From assembly GCA_017624235.1 (NCBI GenBank), contig JAGANL010000023.1:1-64000 (forward strand): DNA of 64,000 nucleotides, read 5' to 3'. Below the pieces are notes generated by a model, which ran no database searches, was not told the DNA's origin, and worked only from the letters and a program-made list of their open reading frames with translations. Positions 9,265 to 19,297 of this stretch are shown piece by piece. Origin of the DNA: Lachnospiraceae bacterium. GTDB taxonomy: Bacteria > Bacillota > Clostridia > Lachnospirales > Lachnospiraceae. Within the stretch, counting starts at the first letter, position 1. Every line of letters starts with the position of its first letter. Both the position numbers and the translations under genes were made by a program.

Positions 9265-10182
9265 CTAATTCAACTTGATACGAGGATCTACAATCTTATA
9301 AAGAATATCAACAATTACATTCATAACAACCATGAGTGCTGCCAGGAAAATGGTCGTGCCCATGATTACGGTATAATCACGGCTTGTAATCGAACCTACA
9401 AATTCTCCGCCGAGTCCCGGAATCGTAAAGATCTTTTCTACAATAAAGCTTCCCACCAGAGTATAAGCCGTCAGCGGCCCAAGATAGGTAATGACCGGCA
9501 GAATCGCATTACGAAGTGCATGCTTGAACAGGATTTTAAACTGTCCGAGTCCCTTCGCTCTTGCGGTACGCATGTAATCCTGTCCGAGCACATCCAGCAT
9601 AGAGGAACGCATCAAACGCATGATGTATGCCATCGGATAGAAGGACAATGCCATAACCGGCATCACATAATGCTTCCAGGAGGTCAGACCAAAAGTCGGA
9701 AGAAGCTTCAGATTCACTCCCAGAAAATACATCAGTACCGTACAGACTACAAAGCTCGGAACGGCAATACCACAGGTTGCAATGACGCTGATCAGATTAT
9801 CCAAAAATTTTCCGCGGTTCAAAGCAGCCACACATCCAAGCGGCACACCGACGCAAAAAGCAACCAGAATGGACATACCGCCCACTTTTGCAGAAACCGG
9901 AAACTTGGTCTGAATAATGGACATGACAGTACGTCCACGCTGCTTTAAGCTGTCACCGAAATCTCCATGCAATGCATCTGTCATATAAGTAACATACTGT
10001 TCGGATAAGGGTTTATCCAACCCATATTTGGCTTCCAAAGCCGCCATAGCCTGCGGGCTGACTGCTTTTTCAGATAAAAACGGCCCGCCCGGAACCATAT
10101 TCATCAGGAAGAAGGTAAGCGTTGCTACTGCCCAGATTGTAACTATGGCCATAGCAATTCTCTTTACTACATACTTTGCCAT
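9265..10182 (-). CDS. oppB: oligopeptide ABC transporter permease OppB
   Basis: First gene of the opp operon, encoding the second transmembrane subunit. The N-terminal helix MAIVTIWAVATLTFFLMNM is followed by the family motif PGGPF and LEAKYGLDKPLSEQY. The EAA loop reads TARAKGLGQFKILFKHALR. 305 aa. AAAGGAG precedes the ATG. It is preceded by a strong promoter and a leader containing two dyads (10236-10316), so regulation of the whole importer probably acts there. Confidence 0.92.
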   Translation of the reverse strand: MAKYVVKRIAMAIVTIWAVATLTFFLMNMVPGGPFLSEKAVSPQAMAALEAKYGLDKPLSEQYVTYMTDALHGDFGDSLKQRGRTVMSIIQTKFPVSAKVGGMSILVAFCVGVPLGCVAALNRGKFLDNLISVIATCGIAVPSFVVCTVLMYFLGVNLKLLPTFGLTSWKHYVMPVMALSFYPMAYIMRLMRSSMLDVLGQDYMRTARAKGLGQFKILFKHALRNAILPVITYLGPLTAYTLVGSFIVEKIFTIPGLGGEFVGSITSRDYTVIMGTTIFLAALMVVMNVIVDILYKIVDPRIKLN

Positions 10183-10235
10183 TTTATCGACTCCTTTTGT
10201 GCTTTAGCGCATTAAAATAATATCTAAAATAAATA

Positions 10236-10316
10236 ATGGTGTTTAATTGTTACCTTAAACACCATCGTTTAGACCTTCCAAGGTCAGATATTATCAGTTT
10301 TTGCGCTATTTGTCAA
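10236..10316 (-). promoter_or_regulatory. opp operon promoter with leader dyads
   Basis: Minus-strand TTGACA (10311-10316), exactly 17 nt, TAATAT (10288-10293). Just downstream of the expected start of transcription lie GACCTT-CC-AAGGTC (10273-10286), then a perfect 10-bp stem ATGGTGTTTA/TAAACACCAT (10236-10265, 10-nt loop) followed by a T-rich run. The first dyad sits where an operator would block initiation. The second could be an attenuator hairpin or the eno terminator. Confidence 0.7.
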
Positions 10317-10380
10317 ATACAAAAAATACCATACAGGACATGTGGAATCGCCGAAAAATTTATAATTATTCAAAATATTT

Positions 10381-11685
10381 TTATATTTTATTAAATGGCT
10401 CCTTATATTCAGAAACGTATCCAAGCTCCTCTTCAATCCGCAGCAGCTGGTTGTATTTCGCCACCCGGTCACTTCTGCAGGGTGCACCGGTCTTAATCTG
10501 ACCTGCATTTGCTGCAACGGCAATGTCTGCTATGATCGTATCCTCTGTCTCGCCGGAACGATGGGAAATGACTGTCTTATAGCCGTTGTGCTGTGCCATC
10601 TGGATGGCATCAAAAGCTTCCGAAAGCGTACCGATCTGATTGACCTTTACCAGAATTGCATTGGCAACCGAAAGCTTGATTCCTGCATCCAGTCTCTTGA
10701 CATTGGTTACAAACAGGTCATCTCCCACCAGCTGAATCTTATCTCCCAGCCGTCTGGTCAAAAGCTGCCAGCCGTCCCAGTCATCCTCAAACAGCCCGTC
10801 CTCAATGGAAATGATCGGGAATTTCTGAATCAGATTTTCATAAAAGGCTACCATTTCTTCCGCACTTCTTACGACCTCTTCCCCGCTCATCCTGCTCTCT
10901 CCGGGGAAATGATACATTCCCGTTTTCTCATTGTACAGCTCGCTTGCAGCCGCATCCAGCGCAATCTTGATATCCTGTCCCGGAATGTATTTACTCGTTT
11001 CCACAGCCTCTACAATCAGTTCCAGAACCTCTTCTGCATTGGCAAGATTCGGCGCAAAGCCTCCTTCATCACCAACGCCGGTGGAAAGTCCTCTGTCATT
11101 TAAGATCTTCTTCAAATTGTGATAAATTTCTGCACAGATACGTAAACCGTCTGCAAAGCTTTCTGCCTGAACCGGCATAATCATAAACTCCTGCAAATCT
11201 ACCGTATTGTCTGCGTGCTTTCCGCCATTTAGTATATTCATCATCGGAACCGGCATCCTGCGAGGCGTAATACCGCCCAGATAGCGGTACAACGGAAGTT
11301 CCAGCGCATCTGCTGCCGCCCTGGCACATGCCATGGAGACGCCAAGCGTCGCATTGGCTCCGAGATTTCCTTTATTCTCCGTGCCGTCTGTCTCCATCAG
11401 AATGCGGTCAATCATTCCCTGTTCCAGTGCATTTTTGCCAAGCAGAGCCTCTCTGATTTTTGTATTGACATTGTGTACTGCCTTTGTGACCCCAAGTCCA
11501 AAGTAGCGTGTCTCCCCATCCCGAAGCTCTACCGCCTCAAAGCGTCCCGTGCTGGCGCCGGAGGGAACGGCTGCCCTTGCTGTAATGCAGTGATCCACCG
11601 TAACCTCCGCCTCTACCGTCGGATTCCCTCTGGAATCCAGTATCTCTCTTGCATGCACCTCTGTAATTTCCAAATAAGTCTTCAT
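10381..11685 (-). CDS. eno: enolase
   Basis: Converts 2-phosphoglycerate to phosphoenolpyruvate in glycolysis. It has the usual N-terminal [13 protein letters not shown], the [14 protein letters not shown] loop, [12 protein letters not shown], the metal/catalytic region [13 protein letters not shown], the signature [14 protein letters not shown] and SHRSGETED. The frame extends upstream to 11835, but the ATG at 11685 follows GAAAGGAAAG and gives the normal 434-residue protein. It follows gpmI on the same strand, with its own likely promoter and a strong leader hairpin. Confidence 0.96.
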   Translation of the reverse strand: MKTYLEITEVHAREILDSRGNPTVEAEVTVDHCITARAAVPSGASTGRFEAVELRDGETRYFGLGVTKAVHNVNTKIREALLGKNALEQGMIDRILMETDGTENKGNLGANATLGVSMACARAAADALELPLYRYLGGITPRRMPVPMMNILNGGKHADNTVDLQEFMIMPVQAESFADGLRICAEIYHNLKKILNDRGLSTGVGDEGGFAPNLANAEEVLELIVEAVETSKYIPGQDIKIALDAAASELYNEKTGMYHFPGESRMSGEEVVRSAEEMVAFYENLIQKFPIISIEDGLFEDDWDGWQLLTRRLGDKIQLVGDDLFVTNVKRLDAGIKLSVANAILVKVNQIGTLSEAFDAIQMAQHNGYKTVISHRSGETEDTIIADIAVAANAGQIKTGAPCRSDRVAKYNQLLRIEEELGYVSEYKEPFNKI

Positions 11686-11817
11686 ATACTTTCCTTTCTG
11701 TCCGGTTCTTCTATAGAATCGGGCCTTTGTTCTCAAACTTATTCTTTCCAATCTCTGTGAAATTACACGTAGTATTTCTCTTCTGAGCAGAGACTTTCCT
11801 TTTCGGCACACGCAAAA

Positions 11818-11841
11818 GCTCCGGTGCCTGTGCACCGGAGC
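11818..11841 (-). terminator. strong hairpin between gpmI and eno
   Basis: Perfect 10-bp stem GCTCCGGTGC/GCACCGGAGC with a 4-nt loop, followed on the minus strand by TTTTGCG. It could terminate gpmI transcription. It also lies a few tens of nucleotides downstream of the putative eno -10, so it would be inside the eno leader. Confidence 0.7.
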
Positions 11842-11863
11842 CCCTGATTTTGCAATACGAATA

Positions 11864-11892
11864 ATTATACACTATGGCGCACACTTCATTCA
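11864..11892 (-). promoter_or_regulatory. putative eno promoter
   Basis: Perfect -10 TATAAT (11864-11869) with a poor -35 TGAATG (11887-11892) at 17 nt. The sequence GTGTATAATT around the -10 is shared with the gpmI promoter. Confidence 0.5.
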
Positions 11893-11944
11893 TAAAAATG
11901 CACGTCTAAATTTTTCCAATTTTTTTCAAAAAAAATTGTTTTTC

Positions 11945-13489
11945 TTACTTTTTCTGCAGAAGGGATTTACCTGTCATCTCTTTCGGCTGTTCCTTGCCCA
12001 TGATTTCAATCAGGGTCGGAACGATATCTGCCAGACATCCGCCCTCACGCAGCGTATATGCCGGATCATAGTTCACAAGGATAAACGGAACCTGATTGGT
12101 CGTATGTGCTGTGAACGGGGCGCCTGTTTCGTAATCCACTAACTGCTCTGCATTACCATGATCCGCGCAGATGAACATCACGCCATCCACCTCTTTGATT
12201 GCTTCAACAGCTTTTCCGACACATTCATCCACTGCTTCCACTGCCTTAATAGCTGCTGCTTCCACGCCGGTATGACCAACCATGTCCGGATTTGCAAAGT
12301 TGATGATAATGACATCATATTTGTCAGAACGGATAGCTGCTGTCAGCTTATCACATACCTCATAAGCGCTCATTTCAGGCTTCAAATCATAGGTTGCGAC
12401 ATCCTTCGGAGAATTGACAAGTACTCTTTCCTCGCCCGGATTCGGTTCTTCCACACCACCGTTAAAGAAGAAGGTAACATGTGCATACTTCTCTGTCTCT
12501 GCGATTCTTGCCTGTGTCATGTTATTGGCTGCCAACCACTCACCAAAGGTATTGGTCACTGCAATCTTATGGAATGCGACCTCCTTATTCGGGATGGTCG
12601 GATCATAATCTGAGAAGCAAACATAGGTCAGATCCAGTCTCTTACCTCTCTCAAAGCCCTTAAAATCATCATCACAGAAAGCTCTGGTAATCTCTCTTGC
12701 ACGATCCGGACGGAAGTTGAAGAAGATGACGGAATCCTTGTCCTGAATCGTTGCAACCGGAGCACCATTCTCCATTATTACAGTCGGCTTTACAAACTCA
12801 TCTGTTTCATCCTTATCGTAGGAAGCCTGAATGCCTGCCGGACCGCTTTCTGCGGTCTGTCCTTCTGCCTTTGTCATGGCATCATAAGCCAGCTTCACTC
12901 TGTCATAGTTGTTATCACGATCCATTGCATAATAACGTCCCATAACGGAGGCAATCTTGCCTACGCCGATTTTTTTCATTTCCGCTTCCAGAGCCTCTGC
13001 AAATTCCTTACCGCTTGCCGGAGGTGTGTCACGTCCGTCTAAAAAGCAGTGAACATATACCTTCTCAAGGCCGTTTCTCTTTGCAAGCTCCAACAGGCCG
13101 TAAAGATGTGTATTATGGCTGTGTACACCGCCGTCGGACAACAGTCCGAACAGGTGCAGGGAAGAATTGTTCTTCCTGCAATTTTCCACTGCCTTTAACA
13201 GAGCCGGATTTTCAAAGAATGTGCCGTCCTGAATCTCCTTGGTAATTCTGGTCAACTCCTGATAAACAATACGACCGGCACCCATATTCAGGTGACCTAC
13301 CTCAGAATTACCCATCTGACCTTCCGGCAGTCCGACTGCCATACCGCTGGCATTGCCCCTTACAAACGGGCACTCTGCCATCAATTTATCCATAACAGGA
13401 GTCTTTGCCTCTGCCACTGCATTGCCTTCTGTCTTGCTGTTCAAGCCATATCCGTCAAGGATCATAAGTACGGTTGGTTTCTTACTCAT
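11945..13489 (-). CDS. gpmI: 2,3-bisphosphoglycerate-independent phosphoglycerate mutase
   Basis: Interconverts 3- and 2-phosphoglycerate in an Mn-dependent reaction; alkaline-phosphatase superfamily. Metal ligands are seen in the N-terminal LMILDGYG, the phosphoserine loop GQMGNSEVGHLNMGAGR, DGRDTPPASG in the phosphotransferase insert, and CADHGNAEQL near the C-terminus. 514 aa, a normal length. GAGGAG lies upstream of the ATG. It sits immediately before eno, so consecutive steps of lower glycolysis are adjacent. Confidence 0.96.
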   Translation of the reverse strand: MSKKPTVLMILDGYGLNSKTEGNAVAEAKTPVMDKLMAECPFVRGNASGMAVGLPEGQMGNSEVGHLNMGAGRIVYQELTRITKEIQDGTFFENPALLKAVENCRKNNSSLHLFGLLSDGGVHSHNTHLYGLLELAKRNGLEKVYVHCFLDGRDTPPASGKEFAEALEAEMKKIGVGKIASVMGRYYAMDRDNNYDRVKLAYDAMTKAEGQTAESGPAGIQASYDKDETDEFVKPTVIMENGAPVATIQDKDSVIFFNFRPDRAREITRAFCDDDFKGFERGKRLDLTYVCFSDYDPTIPNKEVAFHKIAVTNTFGEWLAANNMTQARIAETEKYAHVTFFFNGGVEEPNPGEERVLVNSPKDVATYDLKPEMSAYEVCDKLTAAIRSDKYDVIIINFANPDMVGHTGVEAAAIKAVEAVDECVGKAVEAIKEVDGVMFICADHGNAEQLVDYETGAPFTAHTTNQVPFILVNYDPAYTLREGGCLADIVPTLIEIMGKEQPKEMTGKSLLQKK

Positions 13490-13526
13490 TTCGTTCTCCT
13501 CTTTCCTTTCTTGTTCTTTTTCCTAT

Positions 13527-13580
13527 CAGACAACTTGGTCTGTCGTCATGAATTATACACTCTTTAGCGGACTCATGCAA
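13527..13580 (-). promoter_or_regulatory. gpmI promoter and leader dyad
   Basis: Minus-strand TTGCAT (13575-13580), 17 nt, TATAAT (13552-13557). A small dyad CAGAC/GTCTG (13527-13542) lies just after the expected transcription start. Confidence 0.7.
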
Positions 13581-13624
13581 GGAAATTCTATGCAGCGGTA
13601 CTTTCTCTTACCTGCTGCAAATGC

Positions 13625-14794
13625 TTATAAATTATAATCTTTATCTACCTGGATAACGGTATACAGATTCGGCTGCTCTCTCTGAACCTCCTGATAAATC
13701 TGACTGCACAGCTCTTTATCTCCAATGGAATAATCGAACGGAGTCACCAGATCAAAAATCAGATTGGTATGGGTAGTTCCCTTTACGATTCGGAAATCAT
13801 GTATGGTAAGCACCGAATCAATTCCCTTTACAATTTTCAGAACCAGGCTCTTATATTCACTGGTTTCCTGATCATCTGTCAGAATCGGATCCATATGAAT
13901 CACAGCCTGACACTTCAGCTCTTTTTGAAGCTGCTGTTCGATGCAGTCTATGGTATCATGCAGCGCCAGTATATCACCGGATGCAGGAACCTCCGCATGC
14001 AGGGAAATCATGATACGCCCGGGTCCGTAATTATGTACGATCAGATCATGAATGCCAAGTACCTCATCATGCTCCATGACCAGCTTTCGTATCTTTTCCA
14101 CAAACTCCGGTTCCGGAGGCTGTCCGAGCAGTGGACTGATCGTCTCCTTTGCTGCACTCAGACCGGCATAAAGAATAAAAAGTCCCACTGCCACACCGCA
14201 ATAGCCATCAATCAGAATGCCTGTAAGCTTCGTGAACAGGGACGATAACAGTACCACGGTGGTTGCCAGAGAATCACTCAGACTGTCTATGGCTGTTGCC
14301 GCCATGGCCGCACTGTCAATCCGCTTACTGACAGACCGGTTATAGTAACACATATACAGCTTCACCGCAATCGAGCAAAGCAGAATCACGAAAATCAGCG
14401 GTGTTACACTTGTTTCCTCCGGATGCACTATCTTACCCACTGAAGATTTGATCAGCTCTGCTGCCATCATCAGAATTGCCATGGATACAACAAAGCCGGA
14501 TAGATATTCAATCCTTCCATGTCCGAACGGATGCTCCGGATCGGGTTTTTGTCCCGCCATTTTAAATCCCACTAACGTAATCAGGGAAGATCCTGCATCG
14601 GAAAGATTATTAAAAGCATCTGCCGTAATGGCAATGGAACGGCTGATCGTACCTGCCAGAAATTTTCCGGTAAACAATACGATATTCAAAAAAATTCCAA
14701 CCGATCCACACAGCACTCCGTATGCGCGGCGCACCTCCGGATCGGAGGTCTCCTGCGCACGCGGAATAAACAGTTTCGTCAAAAAACGTATCAT
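13625..14794 (-). CDS. cation diffusion facilitator family transporter
   Basis: Proton-coupled divalent-metal exporter of the CDF family in the cytoplasmic membrane. About six membrane helices fill residues 25-220. Likely metal-site residues are in ADAFNNLSDAGSS (helix 2), the HPFGHGRIEYLSG loop and TAIDSLSDSLAT (helix 5). The C-terminal cytoplasmic domain is longer than usual and contains a typical dimerisation region (EVLGIHDLIVHNYGPGRI). The Asp-rich sites resemble Mn/Fe-type CDFs more than the His-Asp zinc type, but the metal cannot be assigned. 389 aa. It is 14 bp downstream of the phosphatase gene, so probably co-transcribed. Confidence 0.88.
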   Translation of the reverse strand: MIRFLTKLFIPRAQETSDPEVRRAYGVLCGSVGIFLNIVLFTGKFLAGTISRSIAITADAFNNLSDAGSSLITLVGFKMAGQKPDPEHPFGHGRIEYLSGFVVSMAILMMAAELIKSSVGKIVHPEETSVTPLIFVILLCSIAVKLYMCYYNRSVSKRIDSAAMAATAIDSLSDSLATTVVLLSSLFTKLTGILIDGYCGVAVGLFILYAGLSAAKETISPLLGQPPEPEFVEKIRKLVMEHDEVLGIHDLIVHNYGPGRIMISLHAEVPASGDILALHDTIDCIEQQLQKELKCQAVIHMDPILTDDQETSEYKSLVLKIVKGIDSVLTIHDFRIVKGTTHTNLIFDLVTPFDYSIGDKELCSQIYQEVQREQPNLYTVIQVDKDYNL

Positions 14795-14808
14795 AATCTG
14801 TTTCCCAC

Positions 14809-16269
14809 CTATTTATGAAGCAAAGTAAACTCTTCCAATACACTGCATTCATCCTCTACTCTGCAGGTCGTAAAAATGATTTTATCCTCCCTGACCAGAA
14901 CCTTGGTCATATTAGGAATATTTTCCTGATTATTGAAGGCAATCATATCGCCTATCTGAACCTGCTCATAAAACTTGCTTCCTGTAGAGGAATTCAGGGT
15001 AAAGTACACGACCTCGCCGGCCTGTGCCTGTACCGTAGTCGGGCGACTGCCATCCTCATTCTTTACAACATTCGGAGTCGTTCCATTCATCATATAAGTA
15101 CGGTCATGAGAATGATCATGTCCCATCAGCACTACATCCACTCCCAGCTCTGAAAATGCGGGAGCCAGTGCCTCCTGTCTGGTCTTATAGCTGCTGCTTT
15201 CCAGATGATCCGTAATACTGAAAATGGAGTGGTGCATGGCTACAATAGTCCAGTTCGGACGCTTGCCGTTCTCTTGTACATAATTTTCAATGGTTTCGGT
15301 CATAAATGCAATGTGGTTCGCATTGTTCATATCGTTTGTATTCAGACACAGAAACAGCGTATCCCCATAGGTGAAATAGTAATCCGCCGCTCCATCCTCC
15401 ATATTGTCGGGCTGTCCTCTCTTCTTGCTGTCCTGATTCGGCATCACAAAATACTGGGAATAGTAAGGACTTCCAAGATCATGATTGCCAACCAGCGTTG
15501 CCACCGGAGTCCTCTTCACCTCTTCCGGCTCCATAAACAGATTGAACTGATAGGTATTCGTCTCACTATCTACCTGATCACCTAAAGACAGGATAAAATT
15601 CACACTGCCGGTCTGCTCAATCATATCATGAATGGCTTTTTCCCATTTTCTACCATCCTCTGCGGATTCGTTTGTACCAATCTGCGGGTCTCCGGCTGCG
15701 AGAAACTGAAAATCATTCACGGCCGGCTTGGTTACAAAGTAATAGGTCTTCGTCCATTCATCATCCTTCCCTGCTTTATAGCCGTACTGCGTCTCCGGCT
15801 CCAAATCGGACAGATGTGCCACATAATGCTTGACCTTATTGTCAGCGGATGTCTCCAGTGTACCGGGGAAATCCACATATTGCTCCGGGTCACTTACCTT
15901 CCAGAGCCGGATGACCTCTCCCTCCGGATAGGTATGCTCCCACACCACGGTCATATTTGTCTCATCCGAGCCGATTTCCAGTGCCATCGTATCAACATCC
16001 AATTGATAATCCTCTCCGGCTACCTGTTCCGGTTCCTCTTCTAATACAAGCGCAGATTCGGTCTCCGGCTGCGCCGATGCCTCCTCTGGGTCAGGAATGT
16101 ATCCTGTTTCTGCCACGCTCTCTGTCTCCATCTCATTTTCAGGTGCAAGTACAATGCTCTCCTGCGGGTTATCCTCTGTCTTTTTCAAGCTGCATCCTGT
16201 CATCCCTGCAACCATCAGACAGGCCATGCAAATCACGGCTGCTTTTTTCATTCTTTTCACTTTTTTCAT
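14809..16269 (-). CDS. purple-acid-phosphatase-like metallophosphoesterase lipoprotein
   Basis: Predicted extracellular phosphoesterase. The signal peptide ends in a lipobox-like GMTGC, followed by an acidic S/E/P-rich linker. Residues about 95-185 form a purple-acid-phosphatase N-terminal (fibronectin III-like) domain (MTVVWEHTYPEGEVIRLWK, LSDLEPETQYGYKAG). The metallophosphoesterase core has AAGDPQIG, LSLGDQVD, LVGNHD, VAMHHS and LMGHDHSHDRTY, covering the dinuclear metal ligands. The start at 16269 is chosen because GGAG lies six nucleotides upstream; the frame opens to 16317. Substrate unknown. It probably forms a two-gene unit with the CDF transporter. Confidence 0.87.
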   Translation of the reverse strand: MKKVKRMKKAAVICMACLMVAGMTGCSLKKTEDNPQESIVLAPENEMETESVAETGYIPDPEEASAQPETESALVLEEEPEQVAGEDYQLDVDTMALEIGSDETNMTVVWEHTYPEGEVIRLWKVSDPEQYVDFPGTLETSADNKVKHYVAHLSDLEPETQYGYKAGKDDEWTKTYYFVTKPAVNDFQFLAAGDPQIGTNESAEDGRKWEKAIHDMIEQTGSVNFILSLGDQVDSETNTYQFNLFMEPEEVKRTPVATLVGNHDLGSPYYSQYFVMPNQDSKKRGQPDNMEDGAADYYFTYGDTLFLCLNTNDMNNANHIAFMTETIENYVQENGKRPNWTIVAMHHSIFSITDHLESSSYKTRQEALAPAFSELGVDVVLMGHDHSHDRTYMMNGTTPNVVKNEDGSRPTTVQAQAGEVVYFTLNSSTGSKFYEQVQIGDMIAFNNQENIPNMTKVLVREDKIIFTTCRVEDECSVLEEFTLLHK

Positions 16270-16393
16270 AATAGTCTCCATTCCTGCCGCATCCCCAGAT
16301 TCCGATGCGAGCACCAATATATGCCATCCTTATTATGGATGACTGTCTGATTTACGTCAAGAAACAGATTCTTAATATTTTATAACTTTTCTT

Positions 16394-17044
16394 CTATTCA
16401 CTCCACCGTACAATCGCCAGCAGAGTACCATGTTCCACAGCAATTTCTGCCGTTTCACCAATAAATTCATTGTCAATCCCGATTGGGAAATCATTGGTCA
16501 GCTTCTGTTTCTGCAAAGGATACTTCATTCCCGAGATGCTGACTCCCTCTGCCATCTCTCCCATAACGAACAACGACAGGAAGCCAGAAAGCTCCCTTTG
16601 AAAAGAGATGGTTTCATCCTGTAACATCAGGCACATACATTCTGCATCCATCAAATAACCTTTCGCTCCATGATTTTTCAGGAAAATCAGGCTTTGCAGA
16701 TTCGCAATCGTGTGTTCCAGCCTGCCGCCCATTCCGGCATAAATGCAAAATTCACGATATCCCAGTGCAAGACCATGCCGCAGTGCGGAAATGGTATCGG
16801 TATCATCCTTTTCCGGTTGCAGCCTCTTCACACACTCCGGATGCAGCCTTTCCAGCTCACAGATTTCCTGCAATTCAGCCTCCTCCAGAGAATCAAAGTC
16901 ACCCAGATAATAATCAGGCTTTATTCCAAGCACCTTGCAATAGAGCATTCCCCCGTCTACTGCAATGATGTAATCGTCCTCTTTTTGATCAATCTCACCT
17001 ATGTTTATGTCACCTGCTCCAACAATAATACATCTTCCCTGCAT
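16394..17044 (-). CDS. thiN: thiamine pyrophosphokinase
   Basis: Transfers pyrophosphate from ATP to thiamine to make the cofactor TPP. Motifs are IIVGAGD, IIAVDGGMLYCKVLGIKPDYYLGDFDSLEE (shortened: VDGG and DFDS boxes), the EKDDTDTISALRHG catalytic region and GRLEHTIANLQSL. The start at 17044 (MQGRCIIV) has AAAGGA seven nucleotides upstream, giving 216 aa, normal for the family; longer in-frame starts would run through the tpiA terminator. No TPP riboswitch is seen. A gene-poor gap of about 120 bp separates it from the phosphatase gene. Confidence 0.88.
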   Translation of the reverse strand: MQGRCIIVGAGDINIGEIDQKEDDYIIAVDGGMLYCKVLGIKPDYYLGDFDSLEEAELQEICELERLHPECVKRLQPEKDDTDTISALRHGLALGYREFCIYAGMGGRLEHTIANLQSLIFLKNHGAKGYLMDAECMCLMLQDETISFQRELSGFLSLFVMGEMAEGVSISGMKYPLQKQKLTNDFPIGIDNEFIGETAEIAVEHGTLLAIVRWSE

Positions 17045-17070
17045 CGTATCGTCCTTTGTCCTCATGTTAT

Positions 17071-17114
17071 AAAAGAGGACCACACTGTCAGAAACTGACA
17101 ATGGATCCTCTTTT
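17071..17114 (-). terminator. tpiA terminator
   Basis: AAAAGAGG...CCTCTTTT outer stem with a perfect inner TGTCAG-AAA-CTGACA. The downstream arm on the minus strand ends in TTTT. It lies between the tpiA stop and thiN. Confidence 0.8.
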
Positions 17115-17155
17115 GCAGGCTTTACGCCCCTTTTTCTGTTTCTCGGTAAAACAAA

Positions 17156-17902
17156 TTAGTAGTTAACGATTTTTCCAAAATCAGCCTTCAGAGAAGCGCC
17201 GCCTACTAAACCGCCATCGATGTCCGGCTGTGCAAACAGTTCTGCCGCATTGCCTGCATTTACAGATCCACCGTACTGAATACGAACAGCCTCTGCCGTT
17301 GCTGCATCATATACCTCAGCGATACAGTCACGGATTGCCTTACATACTTCCTGAGCCTGCTCTGTCGTAGCTGTCTTTCCTGTTCCGATAGCCCAGATCG
17401 GCTCATAAGCGATAACCATGGAAGCAACCTGCTCTGCTGTAATGCCTACCAGATCAGATTTGATCTGCATACGAATCCAGTCTAAAGTGATGCCCATTTC
17501 TCTCTGCTCTAATGTCTCACCACAGCAAAGAATCGGTGTAAGGCCTGCCTCAAAGGCTTTCTTTACCTTCTTGTTCAGTAAAACATCATCCTCTTTGAAG
17601 TAGTCACGTCTCTCAGAATGTCCGATGATGACATATTTTACGCCTGCATCTACTAACATCTCTGCGGAGATTTCGCCTGTGTAAGCGCCCTTCTCCTCGA
17701 AGTACATATTTTCAGCTCCAACCTCTACATTGGTTCCCTTTACTGCTTCTACAACCGGTACGATATCGATTGCCGGTACACAGTAAACTACATCTACGCT
17801 GTCACTTGCTACTAACGGTTTTAATTCTTCCACTAATTTTACAGCCTGGCTCGGAGTCATATTCATCTTCCAGTTGCCGGCTACGATTTTCTTTCTTGCC
17901 AT
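17156..17902 (-). CDS. tpiA: triosephosphate isomerase
   Basis: Interconverts dihydroxyacetone phosphate and glyceraldehyde 3-phosphate. The active site is visible: Lys in GNWKMN, His in [11 protein letters not shown], Glu in [12 protein letters not shown], and phosphate loop [10 protein letters not shown] plus GGLVGGASL. 248 aa, the normal length. AGGAG lies upstream of the ATG; pgk ends 26 bp before. It closes the gap-pgk-tpiA cluster. Confidence 0.97.
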   Translation of the reverse strand: MARKKIVAGNWKMNMTPSQAVKLVEELKPLVASDSVDVVYCVPAIDIVPVVEAVKGTNVEVGAENMYFEEKGAYTGEISAEMLVDAGVKYVIIGHSERRDYFKEDDVLLNKKVKKAFEAGLTPILCCGETLEQREMGITLDWIRMQIKSDLVGITAEQVASMVIAYEPIWAIGTGKTATTEQAQEVCKAIRDCIAEVYDAATAEAVRIQYGGSVNAGNAAELFAQPDIDGGLVGGASLKADFGKIVNY

Positions 17903-17928
17903 TTTTTGATATTCTCCTGTTCATCACA

Positions 17929-19152
17929 TTATTTGTCGTCTGCTGCTACTACACCCGGAAGTGCCTTACCCTCTAAGAATTCAAGGGAAGCGCCACCGCC
18001 TGTGGAGATGTGGGACATCTTGTCTGCAAAGCCTAACTGATTTACAGCAGCTGCAGAGTCACCACCACCGATAATCGTAGTTGCATCTGTCTCAGCAAGA
18101 GATTTTGCCACTGCAATCGTACCTGCTGCCAGAGTCGGGTTCTCGAATACACCCATCGGTCCGTTCCAAACTACTGTCTTAGCGGATTTTACAGCATCTG
18201 CATACAGAGCTGCTGTCTTTGTACCGATGTCAAGACCTTCCATGTCAGCCGGAATCTTATCTGCATCTACTACGGTTACATCGATCGGTGCATCGATCGG
18301 ATTCGGGAAGGATGCTGCAACGGTGGTATCAATCGGAAGTAAGATTTTCTTGCCAAGCTTCTCAGCCTTAGCCATCATTTCCTTACAGTAATCTAACTTC
18401 TCATCGTCTACTAAGGATTTTCCAATTTCATAGCCCTGAGCCTTTAAGAAAGTAAATGCCATACCGCCGCCGATGATCAGTGTATCACACTTCTCAAGCA
18501 GGTTGTTGATAACGTTTAACTTATCTGCAACCTTAGCGCCGCCAAGGATCGCAACAAACGGTCTCACCGGATTCTCTACTGCATTGCCAAGGAAGTCTAT
18601 TTCCTTCTGCATTAAGTAACCAACTGCACACTCGCCGCCCTTTGCACGGATGAACTCTGTCACACCTGCTACGGAAGCATGTGCTCTGTGAGAGGAACCG
18701 AAAGCATCGCATACATAAACATCGGCAAGGTCTGCCAGCTCTTTGGAGAATGCTTCACCGTTCTTAGTCTCTTCTGCACCACGGAAACGTGTATTCTGAA
18801 GTAATACAACATCTCCCTCATTCATAGCTGCTACAGCATCTGTTGCAGCCTGACCTGTTACATTGTAGTCTGCTACGAAGTTTACTTCCTTGCCTAATTT
18901 CTCAGAAAGTCTCTTTGCAACCGGAGCTAAGGACTCGCCTTCGTTCGGGCCGTTCTTTACTTTTCCAAGGTGAGAGCAAAGGATTACCTTTCCGCCATCG
19001 TTTAATAATTTCTGAATTGTAGGAAGTGCTGCCACGATACGGGTCTCGTCTGTGATTTCACCGTTTTTTAACGGTACGTTAAAGTCACATCTTACCAGGA
19101 CACGTTTTCCCTTTACGTTGATATCATCAACTGATTTTTTGTTTAATCCCAT
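17929..19152 (-). CDS. pgk: phosphoglycerate kinase
   Basis: Makes ATP from 1,3-bisphosphoglycerate in glycolysis. It has the substrate-binding [25 protein letters not shown], the hinge region [26 protein letters not shown] and the nucleotide loop [12 protein letters not shown]. 407 aa. TGGAGGA lies before the ATG. It is downstream of gap, with a terminator between them, so it is probably expressed by read-through plus any promoter in the 88-bp leader, where no strong consensus was seen. Confidence 0.97.
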   Translation of the reverse strand: MGLNKKSVDDINVKGKRVLVRCDFNVPLKNGEITDETRIVAALPTIQKLLNDGGKVILCSHLGKVKNGPNEGESLAPVAKRLSEKLGKEVNFVADYNVTGQAATDAVAAMNEGDVVLLQNTRFRGAEETKNGEAFSKELADLADVYVCDAFGSSHRAHASVAGVTEFIRAKGGECAVGYLMQKEIDFLGNAVENPVRPFVAILGGAKVADKLNVINNLLEKCDTLIIGGGMAFTFLKAQGYEIGKSLVDDEKLDYCKEMMAKAEKLGKKILLPIDTTVAASFPNPIDAPIDVTVVDADKIPADMEGLDIGTKTAALYADAVKSAKTVVWNGPMGVFENPTLAAGTIAVAKSLAETDATTIIGGGDSAAAVNQLGFADKMSHISTGGGASLEFLEGKALPGVVAADDK

Positions 19153-19240
19153 GATTGTAGTTCCTCCATTTTTATTTGATACGCATCTTCATATAAATGC
19201 GCTGCATTCCCATTCACCGTGAGCCCGTCGGCTGTACGGC

Positions 19241-19268
19241 AAAAAGGTCCGGTCCATAAGACCGGACC
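19241..19268 (-). terminator. gap terminator
   Basis: Perfect 9-bp stem GGTCCGGTC/GACCGGACC with a 5-nt loop; on the minus strand it is followed by TTTTT. It lies between the gap stop and pgk. Confidence 0.9.
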
Positions 19269-19297
19269 TCAATAGGCCTTTACCTGAAATACTGAAT

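Noticed and set aside
17045..17155. TPP riboswitch in front of thiN
   Set aside because: No CTGAGA-type thi-box core; the visible stem is explained as the tpiA terminator.
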